Of a DNA stretch of 64,000 nt, positions 35,155 to 44,904 are shown piece by piece. Each line of letters starts with the position of its first letter. Position 1 is the first letter of the stretch. Source of the stretch: Anaerocolumna aminovalerica (GTDB lineage: Bacteria > Bacillota > Clostridia > Lachnospirales > Lachnospiraceae); the NCBI RefSeq assembly GCF_900115365.1, contig NZ_FOWD01000005.1, positions 66,048 to 130,047 of the forward strand. The letters are read 5' to 3'. The notes beneath the pieces are model-generated. The model searched no databases. It had not been told where the DNA came from and worked only from the letters and a program-made list of their open reading frames with translations. The translations under genes and the position numbers were made by a program.

Positions 35155-36528
35155 ATGCTTTTCAGTAGTTTGCTATTCATTTTTCAATTTTTACCTGTTT
35201 TTTTTATTATTTATTATTTATCGCCAATACGCTTTAGGAATTTAATATTATTTTTGGCAAGTGTCTTTTTTTATGCATGGGGCGAACCTCGATTTGTTAT
35301 TTTAATTTTAATTTCTATTCTTATAAATTATATTGCAGGAATTTTTATTGAGCGTTATGACAGAAACGAAAAGATTCGAGTTACAATTTTAGTGCTTTCC
35401 ATTATTTATAATATTGGAACATTAATGTTTTTCAAGTATTTTAATTTTATTATTGAAAATATAAATTATATTTTCAAAGGAGATATTAGTTTTATAGATA
35501 TTCCCCTTCCTTTAGGAATCAGTTTCTATACTTTTCAGATTATGTCTTATACCATTGATGTATATAGAAGAGATACCAAGGCAGAAAGATCATATATTAA
35601 TTTAGGCGCATATCTTTGTATGTTTCCTCAATTAATTGCAGGTCCTATTGTAGTTTATACACAGGTATCAAAGGAACTAAGGAAAAGGAGTTATTATCTT
35701 AAAGACATAGAGAAAGGATTAAGAATCTTTATATTAGGGCTGGGATCTAAAGTGCTGATTGCCAATAACGTAGGTGGATTGTGGGATGATATGGCCCAAA
35801 TAGGATATGCTAATATATCTATGCCTTTGGCATGGCTGGGACTTCTCTCCTTCTCTCTTCAAATTTATTTTGATTTTAACGGCTATTCATTGATGGCTAT
35901 TGGACTTGGTAAAATGCTTGGATTTGATTTTCCACAAAACTTTAATTTTCCATATATCTCAAAATCCGTTACAGAATACTGGAGAAGATGGCACATTACT
36001 CTTAGTACATGGTTTAAAGAATATTTATATATCCCTCTGGGAGGCAACCGGAAAGGGAAATTAAGAACCTATATCAATCTGTTTATTGTTTGGTCAGTCA
36101 CCGGTTTATGGCATGGGGCAAGCTGGAATTTTATTTTTTGGGGAATCTATTTCTTCGTTTTACTTTCATTAGAAAAATTATTCTTAAAAAAATGGTTAGA
36201 GAAGAATGTGATTTTATCCAGAATTTATACCATTCTGGCTATATTACTGGGATGGATGATATTTGCCATAACTGAATTAGAGAATATAAAAATTTACTTT
36301 GGCAGATTATTCTCTTTCTCCATATCGGAAGACTGGATATATTATTTAAGAAATTACGGAATGATTCTCGTAATAGGTATCCTTTTTTCTACTCCATTCC
36401 TGAAAAAATGGTATGATAAGCAGGCAAATAAAATATTATGCAATATATTGTTATTGGTAATATTCTTACTTTCCATTGCCTATCTGGTAGATGCAGCATA
36501 CAATCCATTTTTATACTTTAGATTCTAG
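35155..36528 (+). CDS. MBOAT family O-acyltransferase (AlgI-like)
   Basis: 457-residue polytopic membrane enzyme that passes acyl (usually acetyl) groups across the membrane to a surface polysaccharide. Typical features: opening MLFSSLLFIFQFLPVFFIIYY, YRRDTKAE, the LGISFYTFQIMSYTID stretch, EYWRRWHITLSTWFKEYLYIP and the catalytic His in VTGLWHGASWNFIFWG. It leads a plus-strand set with a DHHW/AlgJ-like and an SGNH protein, the usual partners in alginate- or teichoic-acid-type acetylation. GGAG precedes the ATG. The polymer acylated is unknown. Confidence 0.92.
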   Translation: MLFSSLLFIFQFLPVFFIIYYLSPIRFRNLILFLASVFFYAWGEPRFVILILISILINYIAGIFIERYDRNEKIRVTILVLSIIYNIGTLMFFKYFNFIIENINYIFKGDISFIDIPLPLGISFYTFQIMSYTIDVYRRDTKAERSYINLGAYLCMFPQLIAGPIVVYTQVSKELRKRSYYLKDIEKGLRIFILGLGSKVLIANNVGGLWDDMAQIGYANISMPLAWLGLLSFSLQIYFDFNGYSLMAIGLGKMLGFDFPQNFNFPYISKSVTEYWRRWHITLSTWFKEYLYIPLGGNRKGKLRTYINLFIVWSVTGLWHGASWNFIFWGIYFFVLLSLEKLFLKKWLEKNVILSRIYTILAILLGWMIFAITELENIKIYFGRLFSFSISEDWIYYLRNYGMILVIGILFSTPFLKKWYDKQANKILCNILLLVIFLLSIAYLVDAAYNPFLYFRF

Positions 36529-36546
36529 TAATAAAAAGCAATTTTT

Positions 36547-36595
36547 CAACATCTTGGTTTATACGCATTGCTAAAGCATGCAGATGGGAGTTTTT
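36547..36595 (+). promoter_or_regulatory. Leader hairpin shared with another gene (copy A)
   Basis: CAACATCTT, a hairpin GCATTGCT-AA-AGCATGC (one bulged T) and the RBS segment CAGATGGGAGTTTTT directly precede the DHHW gene. The same arrangement with compensatory changes precedes the degenerate ATPase gene on the other strand (46522-46569). See the separate observation. Confidence 0.5.
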
Positions 36596-37717
36596 ATGAA
36601 AAAAATACGGCATTATCCCTTTTTAATCGTTATGGTTATTCTGATTCTTGGAATATCCTTTATAAATTTGATAAAAAAAGATACCGATTTTTCCGAAATG
36701 GAAAATAGATATTTAGCTCAAAAACCTGAACTTACCTTGGGAAACATACTGGATTCTTCTTTTGGAACCCAATATGAAACTTATGTAAATGAACAGTTTA
36801 TTTTCCGTAATCAATGGATTGGCGGAAAAGCAATTACGGAAACTCTTTTAGGTAAGCAAGAAAACAACGGAGTTATCAAAGGTAAAAATGGGTACTTGTT
36901 TAATAAGCAATTAAATATAGATAAACAATTAAAAAAGAATGTGAAAGCCATAAGGGACTTTGGTAAAAACACAAATACGAAGACCTATGTATCCATTGTA
37001 CCTAATTCATATGATATTTTAAAAGACTATCTCCCAAAAGGAACTCCAAATATTGATCAGGAGGCACTGATTGAGCAATCTTACGAAACACTTAAAGAAG
37101 AAAAGAAGATTACAAATATTAAGTTAGATAATACCTTAAAAGAACATAAAAATGAATATATTTATTATCGTACGGACCATCATTGGACAACTTTAGGAGC
37201 ATATTATGGATATCTTCAGTTTTGCAAGGAACAGGGATTAACTCCTGTGGATATTAATAGTCTTACTGCCCATAATGTTGATAACTTTTATGGAACTTAT
37301 GATTCTAAATATAAAGGTATTGGCATTAAACCGGATACTATTACCTACTACCAAAGGCCAATTGAAAAGATGGTCATAGGCAATGAGGAAAAATCCGGAC
37401 TTTATGATCTTGAAAAAACGAAAGTAAGGGATAAATATGCTATGTTCCTGCATGGTAACAATCCCATTAGCATAATATATTCAAAAGAAAATGAACAGAA
37501 TCAAGGAAAAAAATTATTATTACTGAAAGATTCTTATGGAAATAGCATGATACCTTATCTGACCTATAACTATCAGGAGATTTATGTTGTAGATTTGAGA
37601 TATTATAGCGATAGTATAAGCAAGTTAATTGAGGATAAGGGTATTCAGACCACATTCATATTATACAATTTTGATACAATGATGACAGATAATCATTTTT
37701 ATCGGCTAAGCCGATGA
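36596..37717 (+). CDS. DHHW/AlgJ-AlgX-like protein of acylation cluster
   Basis: 373 residues; one N-terminal membrane anchor (YPFLIVMVILILGISFINLI) and an extracytoplasmic domain of the SGNH-like AlgJ/AlgX class. The motif YRTDHHWTTLGAYYGY gives the DHHW name. A late LLLKDSYGNSMIPYL resembles the Ser-containing block of the fold. Such proteins accept the acyl group exported by the MBOAT partner and place it on the polymer. The start at 36596 is set by GGGAG eight bases upstream; the open frame begins six codons earlier. Co-transcribed with the flanking genes. Confidence 0.85.
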   Translation: MKKIRHYPFLIVMVILILGISFINLIKKDTDFSEMENRYLAQKPELTLGNILDSSFGTQYETYVNEQFIFRNQWIGGKAITETLLGKQENNGVIKGKNGYLFNKQLNIDKQLKKNVKAIRDFGKNTNTKTYVSIVPNSYDILKDYLPKGTPNIDQEALIEQSYETLKEEKKITNIKLDNTLKEHKNEYIYYRTDHHWTTLGAYYGYLQFCKEQGLTPVDINSLTAHNVDNFYGTYDSKYKGIGIKPDTITYYQRPIEKMVIGNEEKSGLYDLEKTKVRDKYAMFLHGNNPISIIYSKENEQNQGKKLLLLKDSYGNSMIPYLTYNYQEIYVVDLRYYSDSISKLIEDKGIQTTFILYNFDTMMTDNHFYRLSR

Positions 37718-37751
37718 ATTGATGGGCTTTAAATATAATGGAGGATATAAC

Positions 37752-38873
37752 GTGGTACAGCAATCACAACGAAAAGAATGGCGGAGAAGACAAAGAAGGC
37801 GAAAAAGAAACCTGCTTCTTTTTAAAATTTTAGTATTCATACTGGTGCTCTCCGGCGTTGGTTATGGAGGGAAAAAATTATACGGCATATACAATGCGGA
37901 GGCATCCAAAGATAACTCTGTTTCAGAGATTCCAAATATAGTAGATCCTGCTGACAATACAGAAGAAACAAAAGAACCCGGTCAAACAGATAATATTGAT
38001 ATACCGGAAAAGCCGGATGAAACAAAGAAGCCTGATTCATCTGAGAAACCAGATTCATCCGGAAATACTGATAAAGCGGAAACTGATTCATCCAAAGATC
38101 CAAATGGGCCTGAAAGCCCGGATTCATCAAATAGTACCGATGAAACTAAAAAGCCGGATTCATCACATAATTCCGATGGAAAGGAGAAGCCGGATTCATC
38201 AGAGAAGCCAGACAAACCGGAAAAACCTGCAACAGATAAGTCCGATGAGACAAAAGAGCCTGATAACCAGAAAAAAGATGATGATACAGTAAAAGCTGAT
38301 GACTCTTATTTTGATGATGCAGTCTTTGTTGGAGATTCCAGAACAGAAGGTTTTGGAATGTATTCAGGTTTAAAGAACGCTACTTTTTATTCTGAAAAGG
38401 GCTTAATGGTGGATAGTATCTTTAAAGATAAGGCAGTTAAAATAAGTGGAGATAAAGTAACCATTATGGAAGCATTAAAAAAACGCTCCTTTGGGAAGGT
38501 CTATATTATGCTTGGGGTAAATGAACTTGGCTGGCCCTATGACAGCGTGTTTATCGAACACTATAAAAAAGTTATTGATGCTATAAAGGAATCCCAGCCA
38601 CAGGCTGTTATTTACATTCAGAGTATTATCAATGTGAGTAAGGAAAAAGATAAGAATCCCCCTTCTTATATCAACAACAAACAGATTAACAGCAGAAATA
38701 AGTTAATCAAAAAAATGGCAGAAGAAGAAAACGTTAATTACCTGGACGTAAATGAGGTTTTGACAGATAGTTCAGGCAATTTATTTGCAGATGCATCTAC
38801 TGATGGTGTACACTTAAATCAAAGGTACTGTTTAGTTTGGAAAGATTATTTATTAAAACATACAATAAATTAA
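37752..38873 (+). CDS. SGNH/GDSL hydrolase with long KPDSS-rich linker
   Basis: About 373 residues. Basic N-terminus (RRRQRRRKRN), one membrane helix (LLFKILVFILVLSGVGYGG), then a ~120-residue linker rich in Lys, Pro, Asp, Ser and Glu with repeated KPDSS-like units. The C-terminal esterase fold has block I FVGDSRTEG, block III LGVNELG and block V DGVHLN, giving the Ser-Asp-His set. The linker suggests spanning of the wall. A GTG at 37752 with GGAGG eight bases upstream is the best start; TTG 37719 and ATG 37722 are alternatives. It belongs to the acylation cluster and may transfer or remove acetyl groups. Confidence 0.85.
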   Translation: MVQQSQRKEWRRRQRRRKRNLLLFKILVFILVLSGVGYGGKKLYGIYNAEASKDNSVSEIPNIVDPADNTEETKEPGQTDNIDIPEKPDETKKPDSSEKPDSSGNTDKAETDSSKDPNGPESPDSSNSTDETKKPDSSHNSDGKEKPDSSEKPDKPEKPATDKSDETKEPDNQKKDDDTVKADDSYFDDAVFVGDSRTEGFGMYSGLKNATFYSEKGLMVDSIFKDKAVKISGDKVTIMEALKKRSFGKVYIMLGVNELGWPYDSVFIEHYKKVIDAIKESQPQAVIYIQSIINVSKEKDKNPPSYINNKQINSRNKLIKKMAEEENVNYLDVNEVLTDSSGNLFADASTDGVHLNQRYCLVWKDYLLKHTIN

Positions 38874-38888
38874 AAGGAGAAACGTAAC

Positions 38889-39362
38889 ATGAAATTAAAC
38901 AGATTGAAGAAAAGAATAATGATAGGATTAATCGGAACAGCTGCGTTAATGGCATTTACCGGCTGTGGCAAAAAGGAAGCAAAAAGCATTGATGTAAAAA
39001 CAACCGCAAACAGTTTACTTACAGAACTAAAATATGAGGATCAGTTGTCAGAAGTAAATTATGATCTTGTCTATGATATGGAGGACATTAATATAACTGA
39101 AAGTGTTGTTTATGTAAGCAGCGGTGCTACCGCAGAAGAAATTGCCGCTATAAAGTGCGAAACGAAAGAAGATGCTGAAAAGGTAGAAACAGCTTTAAAG
39201 GAACGTGTAAAAGAGCAAAAGGAATCTTTTGAAAATTATGTTCCAAAAGAACTTGATAAATTAGATAAAGCAGTTATTGTAAAAATCGGTAATACTGTAG
39301 TGCTAAGCGTATCCAACGAAGATGCAAAGGCGAAAGAAATAATTGAAAAGGCATCTAAATAA
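38889..39362 (+). CDS. DUF4358-type lipoprotein
   Basis: 157 residues. Lipoprotein signal ending in the lipobox FTGCGK, followed by a small domain (residues ~35-157) of the DUF4358 kind. This family is regularly found beside MBOAT/SGNH clusters in Lachnospiraceae; a helper role at the membrane surface is inferred. AAAGGAG precedes the ATG, 15 bases after the SGNH gene. Last gene before a terminator. Confidence 0.75.
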   Translation: MKLNRLKKRIMIGLIGTAALMAFTGCGKKEAKSIDVKTTANSLLTELKYEDQLSEVNYDLVYDMEDINITESVVYVSSGATAEEIAAIKCETKEDAEKVETALKERVKEQKESFENYVPKELDKLDKAVIVKIGNTVVLSVSNEDAKAKEIIEKASK

Positions 39363-39366
39363 AAAA

Positions 39367-39395
39367 GAAGCTGTCAACATAAAGTTGGCAGCTTC
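39367..39395 (+). terminator. Terminator of the acylation cluster
   Basis: GAAGCTGTCAAC pairs with GTTGGCAGCTTC (one G-T pair) around ATAAA, four bases after the stop codon and followed by CGTTTTAT. Confidence 0.8.
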
Positions 39396-39489
39396 CGTTT
39401 TATATAAATACTGTAATCAATTTTGTATTCACTGATTTTCATAACTCAGAATGATATAAAATATCAGCTATTTTGTATAACTATATTTC

Positions 39490-40410
39490 TTAATTATCCC
39501 CTTTCATACGGATGACAATATCCCCACCATCATCTGTAGAAACATCTACATCATCCGCTGAAATGCCCTCATTTTCAGCAGTATTTTCTTCCCTATTATC
39601 AATTTCCTCCGTAGGATTCCATTCCTTCTCTAACTGTTCCAGATATTCTTGGGCTTTTTTACTGTCTGCCTTAGCGGGATCCAATTCCATAGGGAATAAA
39701 ACATTGGTTCCTTTATAATCTTCATTAACGGTAATCAGACCTGTTGTTTCATCATAATTAAAAGCTTCCGTACTGTAAAAGATTGTATCTGATACTGCCA
39801 GATATAGGTTTCTATCAGCAAATACTTCTACGTTGTCACATTCTATAATACGGTAATGTACGCCGTCAATAACATCTGCAACATAGCCACCATTCATACT
39901 TGCAATATTATATTGCCAAGGTTTAAGCCCCTGAATCAAAGGAGTAACAAATAAGCTTTCTTCAAAGTTCTCACTCATGTCAGTGCCATCAGCTTTTTCA
40001 ATGGCTACTGCTACATAAGTTCTTTCAGGATGAAGTTCCCATGAGGAAGCAACTCTTTCACTTATGGATTTTCCTGATACGTGCCCAAGGTAGGTAACCT
40101 TATATTCTCCATCAGTTACAGTTTGAATTACTTCTTTACCATCCTTTTCAAAAGCCTCACTCAGTAAATTATCCCCTACCTCTACAGCTGCTTCTTTGGG
40201 AGATAAGTATTTATATGCTGCATAAATAGATGTTGGTAAAAGCAGTACACATAAAGCAATACTTGCTGCCATTAATATTTTTTTACTTTTCATTTTTATT
40301 TTGCCACTCTCCTTAATTTGATTTAATATCTTCTGATTCAGTTCTTCTGAAGGACATTCGGAAGGAGAAAGGGTAGCCTTTAAGATTTTATCTATATCAT
40401 GATATTCCAT
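39490..40410 (-). CDS. Probable membrane anti-sigma factor (DUF4179-like)
   Basis: 306 residues. A short cytoplasmic N-terminus (~45 residues), one membrane helix (ILMAASIALCVLLLPTSIYA), then an extracytoplasmic domain with the pattern of DUF4179 anti-sigma-type proteins. The C-terminus is acidic (EENTAENEGISADDVDVSTD). It starts four bases after the ECF sigma gene, the classical arrangement for a cognate anti-sigma factor that holds the sigma at the membrane. The signal is unknown. Confidence 0.72.
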   Translation of the reverse strand: MEYHDIDKILKATLSPSECPSEELNQKILNQIKESGKIKMKSKKILMAASIALCVLLLPTSIYAAYKYLSPKEAAVEVGDNLLSEAFEKDGKEVIQTVTDGEYKVTYLGHVSGKSISERVASSWELHPERTYVAVAIEKADGTDMSENFEESLFVTPLIQGLKPWQYNIASMNGGYVADVIDGVHYRIIECDNVEVFADRNLYLAVSDTIFYSTEAFNYDETTGLITVNEDYKGTNVLFPMELDPAKADSKKAQEYLEQLEKEWNPTEEIDNREENTAENEGISADDVDVSTDDGGDIVIRMKGDN

Positions 40411-40414
40411 AATC

Positions 40415-40927
40415 TTACACCTCCAGAAATTCTTTAATTAGTTTCCTTCCCTTATGAAGCCTGCTTTTTACAGTTCCTTTTGGTATATGTAATGCCTTCG
40501 CTATTTCCTCCACAGGCATTTCAGCGGTATAGTACATATAAAGAACTGTCTGCATTTTTTCAGGTAGTTGTTTAATTCCTTCACGTACTGCATTGATTGT
40601 TTCTTTTCTTATTATTTCAGATTCCGGTTCATTACTTAAGCCATATACGCCCTGCATAAGATTCTCATTAAGTTCTTCCATCTGAATAATATTATTTCTT
40701 ATTGCATACTTTTTCTTTTGATTTTGCCATATCTTAACTGATATGCCCATTAGATAACTTTTGGGATTGCCACTGCTGTCAAGTCTGTGGCGTAACTCAA
40801 CAGCTTTTAAGATGGTATCTTGATACAGGTCATCAGCTTCTATTCTGTTTCCTGTAAGGTTACAACAGAAACTATATACATGCTTTTCGCATTCAGTGAT
40901 TAAGTTTATCAATTCATCTGCTGTCAT
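40415..40927 (-). CDS. ECF-type RNA polymerase sigma factor
   Basis: 170 residues. Region 2 (VYSFCCNLTGNRIEADDLYQDTILKA) and region 4 (LPEKMQTVLYMYYTAEMPVE, EIAKALHIPKGTVKSRLHKG) are clear, with no region 1 or 3. AAAGGAG precedes the start. It probably directs its own operon; the -35/-10 sequence it uses was not resolved. Confidence 0.92.
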   Translation of the reverse strand: MTADELINLITECEKHVYSFCCNLTGNRIEADDLYQDTILKAVELRHRLDSSGNPKSYLMGISVKIWQNQKKKYAIRNNIIQMEELNENLMQGVYGLSNEPESEIIRKETINAVREGIKQLPEKMQTVLYMYYTAEMPVEEIAKALHIPKGTVKSRLHKGRKLIKEFLEV

Positions 40928-41106
40928 TTCTGCTTTCTCCTTTCAGTAATATCAAACCTGTATTTTACCTTCTTACTATTTATTGTCATGAGAATGGAAT
41001 TGGTTCATTTTAAATTAAAAAAGTTATATTATAATTACTTATGGATAATTACTTTTAAACTTTTTATATAATAGCATATATTCTTCCAATGGGCAAAAAA
41101 ACAAAA

Positions 41107-41132
41107 ACAGGCTAGCACCATTGCTAGCCTGT
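41107..41132 (-). terminator. Terminator of the ribose-type transporter operon
   Basis: An 11-bp perfect stem (ACAGGCTAGCA, 41107-41117, with 41122-41132), loop CCAT, followed on the minus strand by TTTTTGTTTTTTTG. A strong intrinsic terminator 51 bases beyond the binding-protein stop. Confidence 0.9.
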
Positions 41133-41183
41133 TACTATAACCTTTTTATAATGACTGTTTCTTCTATCTTCCATTTATTCAAG

Positions 41184-42167
41184 TTAATTCTTTGTAATAG
41201 CAGATACTCCTGTATCGATATTAGTTTCTCCTATATTTTCACCAGCTAATGCTTTTGCTGCAGTTTTCATACCCTCATAACCCATTACATCAGGATTTTG
41301 AGCCATAGTACAAAGGAGATGTCCACCGTCAATTAATTCAAGGATTGTATCTGATTTATCAAATCCTACCCCAATAATGGTTTCACCAGCTTCCTGTATT
41401 GCAATACCAATACCTACAGTAGAACCTTCATTTGCTCCGAATAAGCCAACACAGCCTGAAGTTATATAGTTAGCTGCTATATCCTTAGATTTAGCTGCAT
41501 CACCTTCACCATATTGTGTCTCTAGTAATTCAAAGGAGGTTCCTTCAAATGCAGAACGAAAACCTTTTTCACGGGCTACACAGGATGCTGTTGCTGAATT
41601 CACATTAACAATACCAATTTTACCTTCTTTTATTCCTGCTGCCGTCAGGCCTTTGATCATTTCCTCACCTGCAGTTTTACCTGCCGCTTCATTATCAGTT
41701 GCTAATGTTTGAACAGCCGGATAATCAGCGGCTGAGTCAACATAGATAATTTTAACCCCTGCTGCTTCTGCTTCTTCCAGTGCAGAGGTAACGGCATCAG
41801 GACCATTTGCTGCAAGAAGAATAGCATCGGCTCCACCAGCTACAGCATTATTGATACACTCAATCTGCTTTGCATCATCTTTCACGTCAGGAGCTAACCA
41901 TTCATAATCAATATTATCTAGTTCTTTCACTGCTTTTTTACATCCTGCATCCACATTAACCCAATGCTGGTCCATCTGGTCCATAGTTATTAAATATACC
42001 TTGTATCTTTCTGAATCAGCCGGTTTATTAGTATCAGTTGGTGTCTCAGTTTTACTTTCATTCTCATTGCCTTTTGTGCCTGAACCACTTGTAGCCTTAT
42101 CTTTGGAACATGCTGCAACAAAAACCATACATAAGCAGATAATAATTGATAATACCCTTTTCTTCAT
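41184..42167 (-). CDS. Sugar ABC transporter substrate-binding lipoprotein (RbsB-like)
   Basis: 327 residues. Lipobox FVAACSK, a Ser/Gly/Thr-rich spacer, then a LacI-type periplasmic-binding fold (KVYLITMDQMDQHWVNVDAG, ADAILLAANGPDAV, IIYVDSAADYP, IGVGFDKSDTILELIDGG). This class serves CUT2 importers of monosaccharides or related small molecules such as ribose, xylose, inositol or AI-2. Last gene of the operon ATPase-permease-binding protein. The ligand cannot be assigned. Confidence 0.9.
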   Translation of the reverse strand: MKKRVLSIIICLCMVFVAACSKDKATSGSGTKGNENESKTETPTDTNKPADSERYKVYLITMDQMDQHWVNVDAGCKKAVKELDNIDYEWLAPDVKDDAKQIECINNAVAGGADAILLAANGPDAVTSALEEAEAAGVKIIYVDSAADYPAVQTLATDNEAAGKTAGEEMIKGLTAAGIKEGKIGIVNVNSATASCVAREKGFRSAFEGTSFELLETQYGEGDAAKSKDIAANYITSGCVGLFGANEGSTVGIGIAIQEAGETIIGVGFDKSDTILELIDGGHLLCTMAQNPDVMGYEGMKTAAKALAGENIGETNIDTGVSAITKN

Positions 42168-42238
42168 TGTTTAAATCCTCCCTTTTATATTGGTTTTATT
42201 ATTAAAGCTTTTTGCCTTAATCCCTAGTTAATATGTAA

Positions 42239-43243
42239 CTAACTTGCTTTCCTTTTTCTATGTTTTCCGGTTCGTACAACAACATCTAAAAGCACGGATA
42301 CCACTACTATTATCCCTATTGTAATATTTCTGATTGCAACAGGTGCACCGGCAAATTGCAGACCATTTTGTAGAACTCCCCATATGGAGGCTCCCACTAC
42401 TGTTCCAAGAAGAAGTCCCTGTCCTCCAAGTGTACTGACTCCACCGATTACAGAAGCTGCTACCGCATACATTTCATAACTGTTACCCGCATCCATAGTT
42501 CCCATTCCGGTTGTTGCACAAGTCATAAGCCCTACCGTACATGCGCAGATGGCGCTGACCATATAAGCCTTAATTGTTGTAGAATGGACATTGACACCGG
42601 AAAGTCTGGCTGCATCAACATTACTTCCAATTGCATAAATATGCCGGCCTGTTCTTGTTTTACTTAATAAAAAATTAAATACGATCCACATTACAATTGT
42701 TATCCATATTGCATTGTATAGGCCTGCCGTTTTCCCGTAATAAAAGAAATTCCGAAATCCTTTTGCCTTTTCTCCAATAGAACCAGTATTATAATTATTA
42801 TTGACAATTTGTGCAATACCTCTTGCAATAGTCATTGTACCAAGGGTTGCAATAAATGGAGGCAGCTTACATTTAGACACTAATTCACCATTTAGTAAAC
42901 CTACCGTCAAACAGCAGATAAATGTAATAAATACAGCCGCCCAGGGATTTACTCCTTTTGTCATCATGGTTGCTGAAATCATACAGCTCATACCAACTAC
43001 TGAGCCGATGGAAAGATCAATATTACCTGTTATTAAAACATAAGACTGTCCAATACCGATAATCAAAATAGGTGCAATTTGACGAAGCAGATTGGCTATA
43101 TTCTTTCCTGAGAAAAAGATTGGATTAACGATGCTAAAAACAATGCACAGAATTATGAGCCCTATAGTAACCGTAATTACCTGTCCCATACCTCTTACCG
43201 ATAATATTCTTTTTATTTTATTCTGTTTACCCATCTTAACCAT
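42239..43243 (-). CDS. Sugar ABC transporter permease (RbsC-like)
   Basis: About 334 residues with eight to ten hydrophobic helices. Family landmarks: ILIIGIGQSYVLITGNIDLS, TLGTMTIARGIAQI, TRTGRHIYAIGSNVDAARLS and VIGGVSTLGGQGLLLGTVVG, all typical of CUT2 permeases. The start at 43243 is supported by AGAAGGAGA; the longer open frame would overlap the ATPase gene. Functions as a homodimer with the ATPase encoded 22 bases upstream. Confidence 0.9.
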   Translation of the reverse strand: MVKMGKQNKIKRILSVRGMGQVITVTIGLIILCIVFSIVNPIFFSGKNIANLLRQIAPILIIGIGQSYVLITGNIDLSIGSVVGMSCMISATMMTKGVNPWAAVFITFICCLTVGLLNGELVSKCKLPPFIATLGTMTIARGIAQIVNNNYNTGSIGEKAKGFRNFFYYGKTAGLYNAIWITIVMWIVFNFLLSKTRTGRHIYAIGSNVDAARLSGVNVHSTTIKAYMVSAICACTVGLMTCATTGMGTMDAGNSYEMYAVAASVIGGVSTLGGQGLLLGTVVGASIWGVLQNGLQFAGAPVAIRNITIGIIVVVSVLLDVVVRTGKHRKRKAS

Positions 43244-43265
43244 TATAATTTCTCCTTCTATTTGA

Positions 43266-44786
43266 CTATTTGTATTGCACGTCTTTGTCAATTTTTTTAT
43301 CAAACCTGGTTGCATATTGTAAAATAATATCCTGAGTAGCTTCCTCTGTCTTTAATTCACCGGTAATCTTACCATCACACATAACAATAATCCGGTCACT
43401 TATTCCAATGACCTCAGGCAGCTCGGAAGAAACAAATAGCACCCCGATTCCCTGTTCTTTCAAATCATTCATCAGATTATATATCTCAACTTTTGCCGCC
43501 ACATCGATTCCACGGGTAGGTTCATCAAATATTACTACTCTGGATTTTCTTCTAAGCCACTTTCCTACAACTACTTTCTGCTGATTTCCTCCAGACAGAC
43601 TGCCTGCATTTACTTCAATATCTGGAAGCTTTATCTTTAAATCAGATACTGCTTTATTTGCCATCTCTCTTTCTATTTTACTATTTATAATTCCTGCTTT
43701 TTGACAAATAATATCCAGGTTGGGAAGTGCTATATTATCCCTGATACTAAGTTTTGTACATAATCCGTCCTTTTTCCTGTCCTCGGGAACCAATACAATA
43801 CCTTGGCTGATGGCATCCATTGGTTTTTCTATTTTTACGGTTTTTCCATCCAGAATTATATCGCCACTTTCCTTTGCATCTATACCAAAGATGGCTCTTG
43901 TTGTCTCCGTTCTTCCTGCCCCCATAAGACCTGCTATACCAACAATTTCTCCTTCATATAAATCCAGATTAATATCTCTCACCATTGGACCGGCATTTAA
44001 TTTTCTAACTTCAAGAATTTTCTTTCCTTTCTTGCATGTGATCCTTGGAAATTTCTCTTTAATATTGCGTCCTACCATAAAGGATATAATTTCAGGTAAA
44101 GAAGTCTCTTTGAAGTTCATACTATTGATATACTGCCCATCCCGTAATATTGTTACCCTGTCTACAATATGCTCCAATTCTTCCAGCCGGTGTGATATGT
44201 ATACAATGCCGCAGCCTTCTTTCTTTAATTTCTTTATAATCAGAAACAAATCTTCAATTTCTTTAGCAGTTAAGGCTGAAGTTGGCTCATCCATAATTAA
44301 AATCTTGGAATTGGAAGATAATGCTTTTGCTATCTCCACCATTTGCTGCTTAGATACAGACAAGTCTCCTACAATCATTTCAGGTTCCATATCAATGTTT
44401 AAACTTTTCAGTATCTTTTTTGCTTCACTATTCATCTTACTTGAAGACAGCATTCCATGTCCGGTAATCTCCCGTCCCAGAAAAATATTCTGTGCTACCG
44501 TAAGATGAGAACATAGATTCAATTCCTGATGAATAATTGCAATTCCTAGTTCCCCGGCCTTCTTGGCATTCATACTATCTACAACCTGACCAAAGATCTT
44601 TATAATACCACTATCTTTGGTGTATACACCGCTTAATATTTTCATTAATGTTGATTTACCAGCACCATTTTCTCCTAATAATGCCAATACTTCACCTGAC
44701 TTCAGGTCAAAAGATACATCATCCAATGCCAATACGCCGGGGAAGCTTTTCGATACATGTTCCAGCTCAACAATATATTCATCCAT
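43266..44786 (-). CDS. Sugar ABC transporter ATP-binding protein (RbsA-like)
   Basis: 506 residues, two nucleotide-binding domains. The first has an intact P-loop (GENGAGKSTLMKIL), Q-loop, signature LSVSKQQ and Walker B ILIMDEPTSAL. The second has GLMGAGRTETT, typically non-canonical in this family, signature LSGGNQQK and Walker B VVIFDEPTRGID. Drives the RbsC/RbsB-type importer. An upstream hairpin (44839-44865) and a GC-rich segment separate it from the degenerate paralogue gene. Confidence 0.92.
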   Translation of the reverse strand: MDEYIVELEHVSKSFPGVLALDDVSFDLKSGEVLALLGENGAGKSTLMKILSGVYTKDSGIIKIFGQVVDSMNAKKAGELGIAIIHQELNLCSHLTVAQNIFLGREITGHGMLSSSKMNSEAKKILKSLNIDMEPEMIVGDLSVSKQQMVEIAKALSSNSKILIMDEPTSALTAKEIEDLFLIIKKLKKEGCGIVYISHRLEELEHIVDRVTILRDGQYINSMNFKETSLPEIISFMVGRNIKEKFPRITCKKGKKILEVRKLNAGPMVRDINLDLYEGEIVGIAGLMGAGRTETTRAIFGIDAKESGDIILDGKTVKIEKPMDAISQGIVLVPEDRKKDGLCTKLSIRDNIALPNLDIICQKAGIINSKIEREMANKAVSDLKIKLPDIEVNAGSLSGGNQQKVVVGKWLRRKSRVVIFDEPTRGIDVAAKVEIYNLMNDLKEQGIGVLFVSSELPEVIGISDRIIVMCDGKITGELKTEEATQDIILQYATRFDKKIDKDVQYK

Positions 44787-44838
44787 ACATATTACCTAAT
44801 CCTTCTCTGTTTTGTTTATCCGTTATATAAAAGTATAT

Positions 44839-44865
44839 CACCCCTATTAATCAATAATAGGGGTG
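44839..44865 (-). promoter_or_regulatory. Hairpin in the leader of the RbsA-like gene
   Basis: CACCCCTATT (44839-44848) and AATAGGGGTG (44856-44865) pair perfectly around a 7-base loop, 53 bases before the start. On the minus strand ATATACTTTTATAT follows. It may be an attenuator, the terminator of the preceding gene, or an operator. Confidence 0.5.
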
Positions 44866-44904
44866 ATTCTTTGGATTTAGGGGTATATTCTTTTGATATA
44901 TTAA

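Noticed and set aside
37837-38292. Long frames in other phases over the SGNH linker
   Set aside because: They arise from the repeated codons of the KPDSS linker, which keep several frames open.
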